A DNA stretch of 64,000 bases from Gloeocapsopsis sp. IPPAS B-1203 (GTDB lineage Bacteria > Cyanobacteriota > Cyanobacteriia > Cyanobacteriales > Chroococcidiopsidaceae). Location of the stretch: assembly GCF_002749975.1 (NCBI RefSeq), contig NZ_PEIG01000007.1, forward strand, positions 62,001 to 126,000, written 5' to 3'. Under the pieces are notes generated by a model that did not search any database, was not told the DNA's origin, and saw only the letters and a program-made list of their open reading frames with translations. Positions 16,955-26,425 of this stretch are shown here, piece after piece; the stretch's first letter is position 1, and each line of letters opens with the position of its first letter. Both the position numbers and the translations under genes were made by a program.

Positions 16955-19588
16955 CTAGTTTGCCTTTAAAGCTTGTTTGACATCTACACCCTCATGCAGT
17001 CCAACAGCAATTTTACTATGCTTTTCAATTTGTCCCATGACCTGTTTGGCGCGTTGAATCACCACTTGTGGCAATCCTGCCAAACGCCCTGCCTCAATGC
17101 CATAAGATTTATCTGCGCCTCCTGGCTGTACTTGATGTAAAAAGATGATTTGATCGGGTAATTCTTTGACAGTGACTTGATAATTAGCCACGTTCGGCAA
17201 AATTGAAGCAAGTTCATTCAACTCATGGTAGTGTGTTGCAAAGATTGTCCGCGCTTGAATCTCTGTTGCCAAGTATTCAGCTACTGCCCACGCAATTGAA
17301 AGACCATCAAATGTTGCAGTTCCTCTGCCAATTTCATCTAGCAACACGAGCGATCGCGAAGTAGCATGATTGAGAATATTGGCTGTTTCATTCATTTCAA
17401 CCATAAAAGTCGATTGACCTGTTGCTAAGTCATCTACTGCACCAACTCGCGTAAAAATGCGATCGCAAATCCCCAATTGGGCAGAATTGGCTGGCACAAA
17501 ACTACCCACCTGTGCCATTAACTGTATCAATCCTACTTGGCGCAAATAACAACTTTTGCCGCTTGCATTAGGACCTGTGAGAATAATTAAGTCAGGGAAT
17601 TGGTGATTGGTAATTGGTAATTGGCTTGATTCTTCTCTATTACCCAAATGCGCAGAATTGGGAACAAAAAAGCCTGCGGGTAAAGACTGTTCAACCACAG
17701 GATGACGTCCATCTCCAATGATGATTTCTCGCCCTTCGACTATTTCTGGTCGGCAGTAACCTTGATAAACTGCTACTTCGGCTAAACCACACAACACATC
17801 AGCAGCGGCTACAGCGCGTGAAATATTACGAATCAATTCAGCGTGTTCGGCGACTTCACTACGCAACTGCGTAAATACTTCATATTCTAGGCGGTTCAAA
17901 TCATCTCTAGCACTGAGGATGCGACTTTCGCGTTCTTTCAACTCAGGAGTGATATAGCGTTCTTCGTTCGTTAGTGTTTGCTTGCGAATGTAATGCTTAG
18001 GAACCTGATCAGCTTTGCTACGAGAAATACTAATGTAATATCCAAAAGTTTTGTTGTAGCCAACCTTAAGTGTTGGAATTTCTATCTTAGTGCGTTCTTC
18101 GATCTCCAAATTCGCAATCCACTGCTGATCGGCTTCTACAGTGGTGCGTCTCTCATCAAGTTGTGGATTGACACCAGGACGAATCAATCCGCCTTCAGAA
18201 AGTAAAATTGGTGGTGATTCAACAAGATGGTTGCGGAGTTTGTCACCTAGTTCTGACATCACAGGCGGAACTTTTTGTAAAGCGCGTAAATATGGCGATT
18301 TTGCATTTTCTACCAGATGAGCAATTTCAGGCAGTCTCGCCAACGAATCTGCTAAAGCAACAAGATCTCTAGCATTGGCACTACCAGAACCCGCACGACC
18401 TGTTAATCTTTCTAAATCGTAGATTTGCCGCAAACAAGCACGTAGATCGTGACGTAGTGAACTATCTTCAATTAATTCCTGAATTGTATCTTGTCGGGCA
18501 CGAATCCCCTTAATATCTATAAGTGGCTGCAAAAACCAGCGACGTAAGGTTCGTCCACCCATCGCTGTGCTAGTGCGGTCTAATGCCCATAGTAGTGAAC
18601 CATGAAACGTACCATCGCGGACTGTTTGCGTGATTTCTAAATTTCGCCGACTTTGGTGATCTAATATTAAATAATCGGTAATAGTGTATGTGCGTAAGGT
18701 TTGGAGCGCAATTGGATTTTCTTTTTGTGTTTCTTCTAAATACTGTAATAACCCACCAGCAGCTCTCACTGCTAAAGGAAGATGTTCGCAACCTAAGCCT
18801 TCAAGCGATCGCAATCGAAATTTTTGGACTAAACGCTGTCGCGCTTCTGCTGGAGTAAATGGAGTGTGCGATCGCAGCGCATAGCAAAATGAAGTTGGCA
18901 AACAAGATGGCAAATGTTCAGAAGTTTCTCCAGGACGTAGTAAACTACCTAAATCTGGAGCATTAGTCGGCACTAGCACCTCTGAAGGTTGTAGCCGCAT
19001 TAATTCTTGCGTTAGCTGCTCTAAGTTACTTTCTTGTGTTGTTAAGAATTCCCCTGTAGAAATATCTGCATAGGCTAATCCCCAATGATTGCCTGCAATG
19101 ACGACTGCTGCTAAAAAGTTGTTGCGCCGTGCTTGCAGCATTCCGTCATCTAAAAGTGTTCCTGGAGTAAGTACCCGCGTGACTTCTCGGCGTACTTGAC
19201 GATGTTGGGCTGCGGCAACTTCTGCATCTTCAACTTGGTCGCAAATTGCGATCGCATAGCCCTTCTCAACTAACATTGCACAATACCGCTCTAGTGCATG
19301 ATGCGGCACTCCTGTCATTGGCACTCGCCCGATTTCCTTTCCTCCTTCTTTACTCGTGAGGACAAGTTCTAATTCCTGCGAAACCGTCAGCGCATCAAGA
19401 AAAAAGGTCTCAAAAAAATCTCCACATCGATACAGTAGTATTGTATTTGGATACTGTTCTTTCACTTTTACAAAGTGCTGGTACATTGGTGAAAGTTTGG
19501 TAATATCCAATTTCCGATAGTCAGCGTTACGCAGCATCGGCTTACTATTAAATTCCACGGAAGTAGATGCAGAGGAGGAGGTATTCAT
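16955..19588 (-). CDS. mutS: DNA mismatch repair protein MutS
   Basis: This 877-residue protein is full length for MutS1. The mismatch-reading motif F-x-E is at 58-60 (GDFFETFF). Connector, lever and clamp domains follow. The ATPase has Walker [14 protein letters not shown] and Walker [17 protein letters not shown], with the signature region [12 protein letters not shown]. The short insert before Walker A ([20 protein letters not shown]) looks like spacer-derived sequence. It recognises base mismatches and starts repair. Confidence 0.97.
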   Translation of the reverse strand: MNTSSSASTSVEFNSKPMLRNADYRKLDITKLSPMYQHFVKVKEQYPNTILLYRCGDFFETFFLDALTVSQELELVLTSKEGGKEIGRVPMTGVPHHALERYCAMLVEKGYAIAICDQVEDAEVAAAQHRQVRREVTRVLTPGTLLDDGMLQARRNNFLAAVVIAGNHWGLAYADISTGEFLTTQESNLEQLTQELMRLQPSEVLVPTNAPDLGSLLRPGETSEHLPSCLPTSFCYALRSHTPFTPAEARQRLVQKFRLRSLEGLGCEHLPLAVRAAGGLLQYLEETQKENPIALQTLRTYTITDYLILDHQSRRNLEITQTVRDGTFHGSLLWALDRTSTAMGGRTLRRWFLQPLIDIKGIRARQDTIQELIEDSSLRHDLRACLRQIYDLERLTGRAGSGSANARDLVALADSLARLPEIAHLVENAKSPYLRALQKVPPVMSELGDKLRNHLVESPPILLSEGGLIRPGVNPQLDERRTTVEADQQWIANLEIEERTKIEIPTLKVGYNKTFGYYISISRSKADQVPKHYIRKQTLTNEERYITPELKERESRILSARDDLNRLEYEVFTQLRSEVAEHAELIRNISRAVAAADVLCGLAEVAVYQGYCRPEIVEGREIIIGDGRHPVVEQSLPAGFFVPNSAHLGNREESSQLPITNHQFPDLIILTGPNASGKSCYLRQVGLIQLMAQVGSFVPANSAQLGICDRIFTRVGAVDDLATGQSTFMVEMNETANILNHATSRSLVLLDEIGRGTATFDGLSIAWAVAEYLATEIQARTIFATHYHELNELASILPNVANYQVTVKELPDQIIFLHQVQPGGADKSYGIEAGRLAGLPQVVIQRAKQVMGQIEKHSKIAVGLHEGVDVKQALKAN

Positions 19589-20102
19589 CGCAATCAGTTG
19601 TGTGCCCTGTTCGTTTAATTTAATATAGGTAGTTAATCAGTTCACTGATAGCTATCCTAGTGTAGGACAGTATCTGCACATTTAGTTTTTAGTTAAAAAA
19701 AATTATTAACACTTGAATAGATTATACTATCTTAATTTAATTTTAATTTAAGTATTAAAACAGCCTTTAGTTTTTAAAAACTTTATCAATTCAAGTACAA
19801 ACAAGTAAAATACTCATCTCACTTTCGATAATTAAGCAAGTATACATAACTATTGATTGCACTTTTTATACTAATTCGTGGTTAATAGCTAGCTAATCGA
19901 CTATTAGCAATTTTCTCTTTAACAGCTTTTAATGTTTATTTTTACTTACTTCTGGCTAATTCTAATTATTCAATTTAGCATTTGATTCTAATATAAAGTT
20001 AAAAATTACAAGAACTTTATTTTTTAGGTAAGAATACTACTGTCCTTGATATTTAAACATATGAGACAATAGAAAGCAAATGCTAATATTTGGGTTTTAA
20101 TA
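19589..20102. other. AT-rich intergenic region
   Basis: These 514 bases separate divergent mutS and a transporter gene. A small perfect hairpin ATCAGT-TC-ACTGAT lies near 19637-19650. The rest is strongly AT-rich with TTAATTT-type runs. No gene, RNA or clear promoter could be supported. Confidence 0.5.
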
Positions 20103-20978
20103 TTGATAATTTATATCAAACTAGTACTAACTGCGGTAGTTTGGGGCGGTACATTTGTTGCAGGAAGGCTAGTAGTACAAAGTTTAGAACCTTTCTCAGC
20201 GGCATTTTGTCGTTTTGCTGTTTCCTCAATTTGTTTGCTACTACTCACATTTAAAATAGAGGGGCACCTACCTCAACTTCACAAGAAGCAACTTTTGCAA
20301 GTTTTTCTACTGGGAATGACAGGGGTTTTTGCATATAATGCATTCTTTTTTCTTGGCTTACAAACTATTGCGGCTAGTCGCGCTGCATTAATTGTTGCCT
20401 TAAATCCTACCTTTATTGCGCTTGGTTCTGTCTTATTTTTTAAAGAGAAACTTACTACTTTAAAAACGATAGGAATTATTACTTCTCTGTTAGGAGCAGC
20501 TCTAGCAATTAGTAGAGGGAATCTACTAGATACTTTAGATAATAATTTAAGTTTGGGAGACTTTTTTCTTTTTGGATGCGTATTTAGCTGGGTCGCTTAT
20601 ACACTAATTGGTAAAATTGCGATGCAGCAGCTTTCTCCTTTGGTGGCAACAACTTATGCTTGTCTTATTGGTACAGTTGCCTTATTTATTCCAGCTGCAA
20701 TGGAAGGTTTTCTTCAAGAATTGATTCAGATTGATTTGGCGACTTGGTTAGTTATTTTATATTTAGGATTTTTAAGTTCTGCGCTTGGCTTTATTTGGTA
20801 TTCTGAAGGCGTAAAAGCGATTGGACCTGCTAAAGCTGCAATTTTTATCAATTTGGTACCCGTATCAGCAATTTTGCTAGCAGCAGTTTTATTACAAGAA
20901 GAAATCACTCTTAGCTTGTTAATAGGGGGTGCTTTAGTAGTGGTAGGAGTATTACTTACGAATAAGGCTCAAGCTTGA
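20103..20978 (+). CDS. DMT-superfamily (EamA) transporter
   Basis: This 291-residue protein has ten predicted membrane helices arranged as two EamA halves (about 5-135 and 148-288). Typical motifs are VWGGTFVAGRLV near the start and a second-half YSEGVKAIGPAKAAIFINLVPV. Such transporters usually export amino acids or metabolites. The start is TTG at 20103; no better codon is present. Its end overlaps the convergent NUDIX gene by 23 bases. Confidence 0.82.
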   Translation: MIIYIKLVLTAVVWGGTFVAGRLVVQSLEPFSAAFCRFAVSSICLLLLTFKIEGHLPQLHKKQLLQVFLLGMTGVFAYNAFFFLGLQTIAASRAALIVALNPTFIALGSVLFFKEKLTTLKTIGIITSLLGAALAISRGNLLDTLDNNLSLGDFFLFGCVFSWVAYTLIGKIAMQQLSPLVATTYACLIGTVALFIPAAMEGFLQELIQIDLATWLVILYLGFLSSALGFIWYSEGVKAIGPAKAAIFINLVPVSAILLAAVLLQEEITLSLLIGGALVVVGVLLTNKAQA

Positions 20979-21390
20979 TAAAGTCTAGCAAGATTTTTTG
21001 ATGAGGAGCACCTAAAGGCTTATAGCCGCCAGCTTTGGCAGAATAACATTCACCTTGTAAAACTTGTTGAGGTGTTAGCAAAGCCATATCCCATCCCTCA
21101 TTGAGAACAAGGTGATCGAGTTCTACGGTTAATGGTGCGTGATAAACATGACGTACAACTTTTTCATCGTAATAGCAGCTAAAGTTTAGGATCGCTGGTG
21201 GAGTATAGTTGATTTCCTCTTGTAGTTCTCGTATTACTGCAACTTCGGGGACTTCTCCAGATTCAATGTGTCCGCCAAATAAACCCCAATGACCTGGATA
21301 AAGAATTCCAGGAATATTATCGCGTAATTGCATAAGGAATTGGTTCTGGCGATAGAGAACAGCGATCGCAACATGAATCTGGTCATTCAT
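20956..21390 (-). CDS. NUDIX hydrolase
   Basis: This 144-residue protein contains a complete Nudix box, GGHIESGEVPEVAVIRELQEE, at about 39-60. It would hydrolyse a nucleoside diphosphate linked to another group; the substrate is unknown. The N-terminus IHVAIAVLYRQNQFLMQLRD fits the fold. It follows the lipoprotein-like gene by 8 bases on the minus strand. Confidence 0.88.
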   Translation of the reverse strand: MNDQIHVAIAVLYRQNQFLMQLRDNIPGILYPGHWGLFGGHIESGEVPEVAVIRELQEEINYTPPAILNFSCYYDEKVVRHVYHAPLTVELDHLVLNEGWDMALLTPQQVLQGECYSAKAGGYKPLGAPHQKILLDFIKLEPYS

Positions 21391-21398
21391 ACGTTAGT

Positions 21399-21839
21399 TT
21401 ATTGGGAAGGAGTGCGTTCAATTTGGCGGTGTTCTTCGACATAAGCCTCACCGAAATCTTGTTCTGCAACAGGAATACTGTGATAGCGTAGCTTTCCTTC
21501 AATTAAAACTTGATCTGCAAGTTGAATGTTTCGTTGATTGGTTAACACCCAAATTGTGCCACTAGAGTCTTGAACTTGGTAAGCCAACCAATCGACTAAA
21601 GGCACCAGCGCCGCAACTTTACCCTGAACATAGATTGTTTTGTCTTGATCGCGCGTTGGTTCAATATCACCAATTTGAGAAACATCAACTCCAAAACCTA
21701 CATTAATGCTGTTGAGTGCAGAAGGTACACCACTACAGCCAAGTAGACCAGTCAGCAAGAGAGAAGATAGAATGTACAGAGGTTTCAGTTGTGGCGCGAT
21801 CGCCTGACGGAGAAATTGCGTAGTCATTGGCACCATCAC
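21399..21839 (-). CDS. Putative lipoprotein with OB-fold-like domain
   Basis: This 146-residue protein has a signal peptide ending in LTGLLGC (C35), a plausible lipobox. The mature part carries KTIYVQGKVAALVPLVDW and DQVLIEGKLRYHSI, spaced like strands of a nucleic-acid-binding OB fold. I do not recognise a characterised family. It is probably the first gene of a two-gene unit with the NUDIX hydrolase. The ATG at codon 5 is an alternative start. Confidence 0.6.
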   Translation of the reverse strand: MMVPMTTQFLRQAIAPQLKPLYILSSLLLTGLLGCSGVPSALNSINVGFGVDVSQIGDIEPTRDQDKTIYVQGKVAALVPLVDWLAYQVQDSSGTIWVLTNQRNIQLADQVLIEGKLRYHSIPVAEQDFGEAYVEEHRQIERTPSQ

Positions 21840-21945
21840 AACTAATGAAGTGAGTAGATTTCAATCGTATGCGGAGAAATTACGATCGCCCAGTATTGTT
21901 AGAAAAAATTAGTCTCAATTAGACATAATACTTTTGATACGAGTA

Positions 21946-21968
21946 CAAGGTTACTTAATGTACCCTTG
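21946..21968. promoter_or_regulatory. Imperfect palindrome upstream of folD
   Basis: CAAGGTTAC and GTACCCTTG form an inverted repeat (8 of 9 positions) around TTAAT. It lies 20 bases before the folD start, so it could be an operator or a leader hairpin. No regulator is identified. Confidence 0.3.
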
Positions 21969-21987
21969 CTAGAGGAAGGTGCCAAAA

Positions 21988-22863
21988 ATGGTTATGAAGC
22001 AAGCACAATTGTTGAATGGTAAAGCTTTGGCGCAACGTCTTCAAAGCGAACTCAAAGAACAAATTCAAACTCAAAAATCTCAATTTAATCGTCCACCTGG
22101 CTTAGCAGTATTGATGGTAGGAGATAATCCTGCGAGTGCTGCATATGTTCGTAATAAAGAACGCGCTTGCGCTAATGTAGGAATTGCTTCGTTTGGGCAG
22201 CATTTTGAAATTGAAGTGACGCAGGCAGAATTAGAACAGACAATTCACCGTCTTAATCAAGATGAACGAGTTGACGGCATTTTAGTGCAGTTACCTTTGC
22301 CAGAACACTTAGATGCAGTTGGGCTGCTACTCCAAATCAATCCTGACAAAGATGCAGATGGATTGCATCCCACTAACTTAGGAAAACTTGTGCGCGGAGA
22401 ACAAGGTTTGCGTAGCTGTACTCCAGCAGGAGTCATGCGGTTGTTGCAAGAATATCAAATTCCGCTAAAAGGTAAGCAAGCTGTTGTGGTTGGGCGTAGT
22501 ATTTTAGTTGGTAAGCCTTTAGCTTTAATGTTACTTGCAGAAGATGCTACAGTGACAGTTGCGCATTCGCGATCGCAAAATTTAGGTACAATAACGCGGT
22601 CTGCGGATATTTTAATCGGTGCTGTTGGTCGTCCTGGACTAATTACAGCGGATATGGTAAAACCTGGGGCGGTTGTTGTTGATGTAGGAATTAATCGTGT
22701 TACTGATGGAAGTGGTAGTAGCCGCTTGGTAGGTGATGTAAACTTCGATGCCGTGCAAAATGTGGCAGAGTATATTACTCCTGTTCCTGGTGGAATTGGT
22801 CCAATGACTGTAGCGATGTTATTACAAAATACGGTCACAAGTTATCGACAACGCCATCAGTGA
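21988..22863 (+). CDS. folD: Methylene-THF dehydrogenase/methenyl-THF cyclohydrolase
   Basis: FolD interconverts 5,10-methylene- and 10-formyl-tetrahydrofolate in one-carbon metabolism. The catalytic lysine lies in [24 protein letters not shown] and the C-terminal [14 protein letters not shown] are signature motifs, and [17 protein letters not shown] forms the NADP site. I start at ATG 21988, 8 bases after AGAGGAAGG, instead of a GTG at 21979 inside that site. The protein is 291 residues, normal for the family. Confidence 0.96.
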   Translation: MVMKQAQLLNGKALAQRLQSELKEQIQTQKSQFNRPPGLAVLMVGDNPASAAYVRNKERACANVGIASFGQHFEIEVTQAELEQTIHRLNQDERVDGILVQLPLPEHLDAVGLLLQINPDKDADGLHPTNLGKLVRGEQGLRSCTPAGVMRLLQEYQIPLKGKQAVVVGRSILVGKPLALMLLAEDATVTVAHSRSQNLGTITRSADILIGAVGRPGLITADMVKPGAVVVDVGINRVTDGSGSSRLVGDVNFDAVQNVAEYITPVPGGIGPMTVAMLLQNTVTSYRQRHQ

Positions 22864-22869
22864 GCAACT

Positions 22870-22918
22870 TCAGTGATTAGTGACTAGTCACTAGCAACTA
22901 ACCACTAACTACTAGCAG
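22870..22918. repeat. TAGTGACTAGT spacer repeats
   Basis: A run of seven-base-like units. Positions 22883-22905 match 58787-58809 exactly in inverted orientation (23 bases). It lies between folD and crtE. Confidence 0.65.
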
Positions 22919-23041
22919 TATTGCCGATAGCTTGGTTATTTAAACAGAGATGATATGACAAATGCTGAATTTGTCATTCATAAACTTCCCAAAGCCCCGT
23001 AAAATTGTTACGGATACCACAGCAGCTGAAGGAACTCAGGA

Positions 23042-23968
23042 ATGGTAGTAACGGATAACCTACAAACGCCTCAAGAAAAAGTACCATTTGACCTACCAGC
23101 TTATTTACAACAGCGGCAATCTCAAGTTGAAGCGGCGCTTGATCGTGCTTTGCCAGTCACTTATCCAGAGAAGATTTATGAGGCAATGCGCTACTCATTA
23201 TTAGCTGGCGGTAAACGGCTACGTCCAATTCTGTGTCTTGCTACCTGCGAACTTACTGGAGGTACAGCAGAAATGGCAACACCAACAGCTTGTGCTGTGG
23301 AGATGATTCACACGATGTCATTAATCCACGACGATCTGCCAGCAATGGATAATGATGATTATCGACGCGGGAGGTTGACAAATCACAAAGTTTATGGAGA
23401 AGACATCGCAATTCTGGCAGGAGATGGTTTGTTAGCCTACGCATTTGAGTACGTTGCGGCTAGTACAGAAAATGTGCCAGCACAGCGAGTTTTACAAGTG
23501 ATTAGTCGCCTAGGACGTGCTGTTGGTGCTGCAGGTCTAGTTGGCGGTCAGGTTGTCGATCTAGAATCAGAAGGCAAAGCAGATGTCTCAATTGACACGC
23601 TAAACTTTATTCATAATCACAAAACGGCAGCTTTGTTAGAAGCTTGTGTTGTTTGTGGAGCGATTTTAGCGGGTGCGCCAGAAGCAGATTTGCAACGGTT
23701 AACGCGCTATGCACAAAATATTGGGTTAGCATTTCAGATTGTTGATGATATTTTGGATATTACTGCGACTCAAGAAGAACTCGGTAAAACTGCTGGTAAA
23801 GATTTACAAGCACAAAAAGCAACTTATCCGAGTATTTGGGGCTTGGAGGAATCTCAGCGTCAAGCACAACAACTGATTCAAGCGGCAATTGCGGAACTTG
23901 ATTCTTTTGGAGAAAAAGCACTTCCACTACAAGCGATCGCCAAATTTATCACTAGCCGCACGCACTAA
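23042..23968 (+). CDS. crtE: Geranylgeranyl diphosphate synthase
   Basis: This 308-residue trans-prenyltransferase has the first aspartate-rich motif in [12 protein letters not shown] and the second in [18 protein letters not shown] precedes the first. It extends isopentenyl units, probably to the C20 precursor of carotenoids, chlorophyll phytyl tails and quinones. Farnesyl synthase activity is possible; cyanobacterial CrtE makes both lengths. GAAGGAACTCAGGA lies just before the ATG. The PAP2-like gene follows 44 bases later. Confidence 0.92.
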   Translation: MVVTDNLQTPQEKVPFDLPAYLQQRQSQVEAALDRALPVTYPEKIYEAMRYSLLAGGKRLRPILCLATCELTGGTAEMATPTACAVEMIHTMSLIHDDLPAMDNDDYRRGRLTNHKVYGEDIAILAGDGLLAYAFEYVAASTENVPAQRVLQVISRLGRAVGAAGLVGGQVVDLESEGKADVSIDTLNFIHNHKTAALLEACVVCGAILAGAPEADLQRLTRYAQNIGLAFQIVDDILDITATQEELGKTAGKDLQAQKATYPSIWGLEESQRQAQQLIQAAIAELDSFGEKALPLQAIAKFITSRTH

Positions 23969-24012
23969 AGCTATCAGCTATCAGCCTATCTTTTAACCGA
24001 CATCAAAACACC

Positions 24013-24468
24013 ATGCAGGACTTTGGCGACATTCTAGACAACAGTGTAATGCTGGTTGCTGTAATAGCTTGTCTCATCGCTCAAGCATCAAAGCTCGTCA
24101 TAGAATTAATCAAAAATCACAAGTTTGATATGCGCGTTCTTGTCACAACTGGCGGAATGCCTAGCGCACATTCAGCACTCGTTACAGCCTTAGCTACAGG
24201 TATTGGTCAAACTTCTGGGTGGGCAAGTAGTGAGTTTGCGATCGCTACCATTTTTGCCATTATCGTGATGTACGATGCTGCTGGAGTTCGTCAAGCGGCA
24301 GGTAAACAAGCACGCATTTTAAATCAAATGATTGACGAACTATTCCACGAAAACAAAGAATTTAATGAAGATCGACTCAAAGAATTACTTGGACATACAC
24401 CGTTTCAAGTGATTGTTGGCTCAGTTCTCGGCGTAACAATTTCTTGGTTAGCAAGTCCGGCATATTAG
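24013..24468 (+). CDS. Divergent PAP2-family membrane protein
   Basis: This 151-residue protein has four membrane segments and the motif GGMPSAHSALVTALA, a divergent acid-phosphatase PSxH motif (DUF212 family). YDAAGVRQAAGKQARILN and LLGHTPFQVIVGSVLG complete the pattern. It may dephosphorylate a lipid or prenyl phosphate. Its place after crtE hints at isoprenoid phosphates, but that is inference. Confidence 0.85.
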   Translation: MQDFGDILDNSVMLVAVIACLIAQASKLVIELIKNHKFDMRVLVTTGGMPSAHSALVTALATGIGQTSGWASSEFAIATIFAIIVMYDAAGVRQAAGKQARILNQMIDELFHENKEFNEDRLKELLGHTPFQVIVGSVLGVTISWLASPAY

Positions 24469-24531
24469 GAGGGGCGAGGAGTGAGGAGCGAGGGAATGAT
24501 TAATAGTACTCTCTAAGTTGAAAGTAAAATT

Positions 24532-25179
24532 TTACGGTGAAGCTTTGGGGCGGACGAGGGTAACTTGGCGACTATTGACTAACAAAGCATAGAAGCCCTG
24601 ATCGCTGAGTCTTTTTAGAGTTTCGGTTGCTTTATTTTGATCGCTTGTATGTAGTGCGAGTAAGTAAGGGCGCTGGACATATAAAGTTAAACCGACGTCA
24701 GTCCCTAAAAATTGCTGTACCTGTGCTGCAGTTTCAGGACGGTTGAAATATTCAACTAATACCGCATATCCTGCACCTAAAGGTTGGGGATCTGCTACTG
24801 TTGATGCTTGTGGGTTTGTAGCAGGACGGACAACAAAGGCTGCTACCCCTAAGGAGCGAATCGATTGTACTTGCGAGTTGGCATTGTCTAATTGTGTAAA
24901 AGTGCCAGTGCGCGTTACTGTCTCGTTGAGATAGCGGCAAACGATAGTATTAGTATTAGGTGGCAGAGCACGACGTAGTTTTTCTTGTGCTTCTGGCGTT
25001 GGCGATCGCACTAATACAAGATATTCGCCCGTTCTTGGTGGCTGGCAATCAGGAGGAGTTGATTGAGCCACTGCCACATTCATACTCATAACCCAACGGA
25101 CAGCAGAGAGTACAATTAAGCCGAGTAGTGGCATTGCTCCACGTTGGTACATAGCCTCCTCACTGATATTGCTTTTCAT
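24532..25179 (-). CDS. Secreted protein with SPOR-like repeats
   Basis: The 215-residue protein has a signal peptide ending near VAVAQS. After it come three similar segments (GEYLVLVRSPTPEAQEKLRR, then one near VTRTGTFTQLDNANSQV, then GYAVLVEYFNRPETAAQVQQF) that look like SPOR-type ferredoxin folds. Function is unknown. The start could be ATG 25179, one base after the ycf54 stop, or ATG 25152, which has GAGGAGG just before it and gives a shorter signal peptide. It is probably co-transcribed with ycf54. Confidence 0.6.
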   Translation of the reverse strand: MKSNISEEAMYQRGAMPLLGLIVLSAVRWVMSMNVAVAQSTPPDCQPPRTGEYLVLVRSPTPEAQEKLRRALPPNTNTIVCRYLNETVTRTGTFTQLDNANSQVQSIRSLGVAAFVVRPATNPQASTVADPQPLGAGYAVLVEYFNRPETAAQVQQFLGTDVGLTLYVQRPYLLALHTSDQNKATETLKRLSDQGFYALLVNSRQVTLVRPKASP

Positions 25180-25180
25180 T

Positions 25181-25513
25181 TTATGACGACATTGACGCCA
25201 GCGAAGCTAAGGGATTAGGAATTGTCTGTGACGGTGCTTGAAATTCTCCTGTGATGACGTACTCTAATCGTAATTTCAGCCAAGTAATAAATTGAGAACT
25301 CGTAGAAATCACCGCTGCAGCAGGTTGAGGGCATTTAGCTTTGATTTGTGCCATTTCAGGTGCTTCTAAAAAGGCTGGCTGCATGACTAACCAGAAATCG
25401 ATTTCTTTTTCTTGTTCGTGATAATTGCGCGTGCGTTCTCTGAGAACCTCATCCAATGGTTCTTCTTCTACGAGAAAGCGCTGACTTGCCAGAACGTAGT
25501 AGTAAGTTTGCAT
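25181..25513 (-). CDS. ycf54: Ycf54 / MgPME-cyclase complex protein
   Basis: This 110-residue protein begins TYYYVLASQRFLVEEEPLDEVLRERTR and contains EIDFWLVMQPAFLEAPE, the pattern of Ycf54. The family is required for the aerobic Mg-protoporphyrin IX monomethyl ester cyclase, which forms ring E of chlorophyll. (In pieces the motifs are YYYVLASQRFL and EIDFWLV.) It is a soluble protein that binds the AcsF subunit. It sits between pdxJ and a secreted-protein gene, with no other chlorophyll gene in the window. Confidence 0.93.
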   Translation of the reverse strand: MQTYYYVLASQRFLVEEEPLDEVLRERTRNYHEQEKEIDFWLVMQPAFLEAPEMAQIKAKCPQPAAAVISTSSQFITWLKLRLEYVITGEFQAPSQTIPNPLASLASMSS

Positions 25514-25585
25514 ATTGGAGACTAGAAAATAGGACGCAGGGAGTAGTTATTATCTCACCTTTCATTTACTGATTTGAGGAGAACT

Positions 25586-26326
25586 TTATAACTCTCCACG
25601 AATTGCTTGTTTCATCTCACGAACAGCACGTTCTAAACCAACTAAAGCTGCTCGACTAACAATTGTATGACCAATATTGAGTTCTTCCATACCTGAAATA
25701 CAAGCCACGGCGTAGACGTTCCAATACGTCAATCCATGTCCAGCATTGACGCGTAACCCCGATGCGATCGCTTGTTCGGCACCTTGAGAAAGGACTGTAA
25801 GTTCTTGTTGTCTATTTGCTTCGTTGTGGGCTTCTGCATAACGCCCAGTATGTAACTCAATAAATTGAGCTTTAGTCTTGACAGATGCTTCAATTTGTGA
25901 GCGATCAGCATCAATAAACAAACTAACAGGAATATCGGCAGACTGTAACTTGTCTACGACCTCGTTCATACGTTCGAGTTGACCAACAATATCTAATCCA
26001 CCTTCAGTTGTAACTTCCTCGCGTTTTTCGGGAACAAGAGTCACGTAATCCGGTTTGATATCAAGTGCGATCGCCACCATTTCATCAGTAGCTGCCATTT
26101 CTAAATTTAAATGCGTTCGTACAGTTTGCCGCAACAACTGCACATCTCTTTCTTGAATATGGCGTCTATCTTCGCGTAAATGTACAGTAATCCCGTCAGC
26201 GCCTCCCAATTCGGCAAGGACTGCTGCTGCGACAGGATCGGGTTCTACAGTTCGTCGTGCTTGTCTAATTGTTGCAATATGATCGATATTGACTCCCAAT
26301 GTAGGCAATCTAACTTCTCCTAGCAT
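25586..26326 (-). CDS. pdxJ: Pyridoxine 5'-phosphate synthase
   Basis: This 246-residue TIM-barrel enzyme condenses deoxyxylulose 5-phosphate with 3-amino-2-oxopropyl phosphate in the DXP-dependent vitamin B6 route. Signature segments are [47 protein letters not shown] and [15 protein letters not shown]. The length is normal. It is the first of three minus-strand genes ending with the secreted-protein gene. Confidence 0.96.
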   Translation of the reverse strand: MLGEVRLPTLGVNIDHIATIRQARRTVEPDPVAAAVLAELGGADGITVHLREDRRHIQERDVQLLRQTVRTHLNLEMAATDEMVAIALDIKPDYVTLVPEKREEVTTEGGLDIVGQLERMNEVVDKLQSADIPVSLFIDADRSQIEASVKTKAQFIELHTGRYAEAHNEANRQQELTVLSQGAEQAIASGLRVNAGHGLTYWNVYAVACISGMEELNIGHTIVSRAALVGLERAVREMKQAIRGEL

Positions 26327-26425
26327 TTATAAGTTTCAGCACTAGATTGTAGCGAAAATCTCCAAAAATCAGTGTGTACTCTTGTATGGCATAAGCGTCC
26401 AGCCGGTAAAAAATTAGGGATCAAA

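Noticed and set aside
19736-19772. TTAATTT repeats resembling a PHO box
   Set aside because: The 11-base steps are only loosely kept and the units are pure A/T, as expected in an AT-rich stretch.
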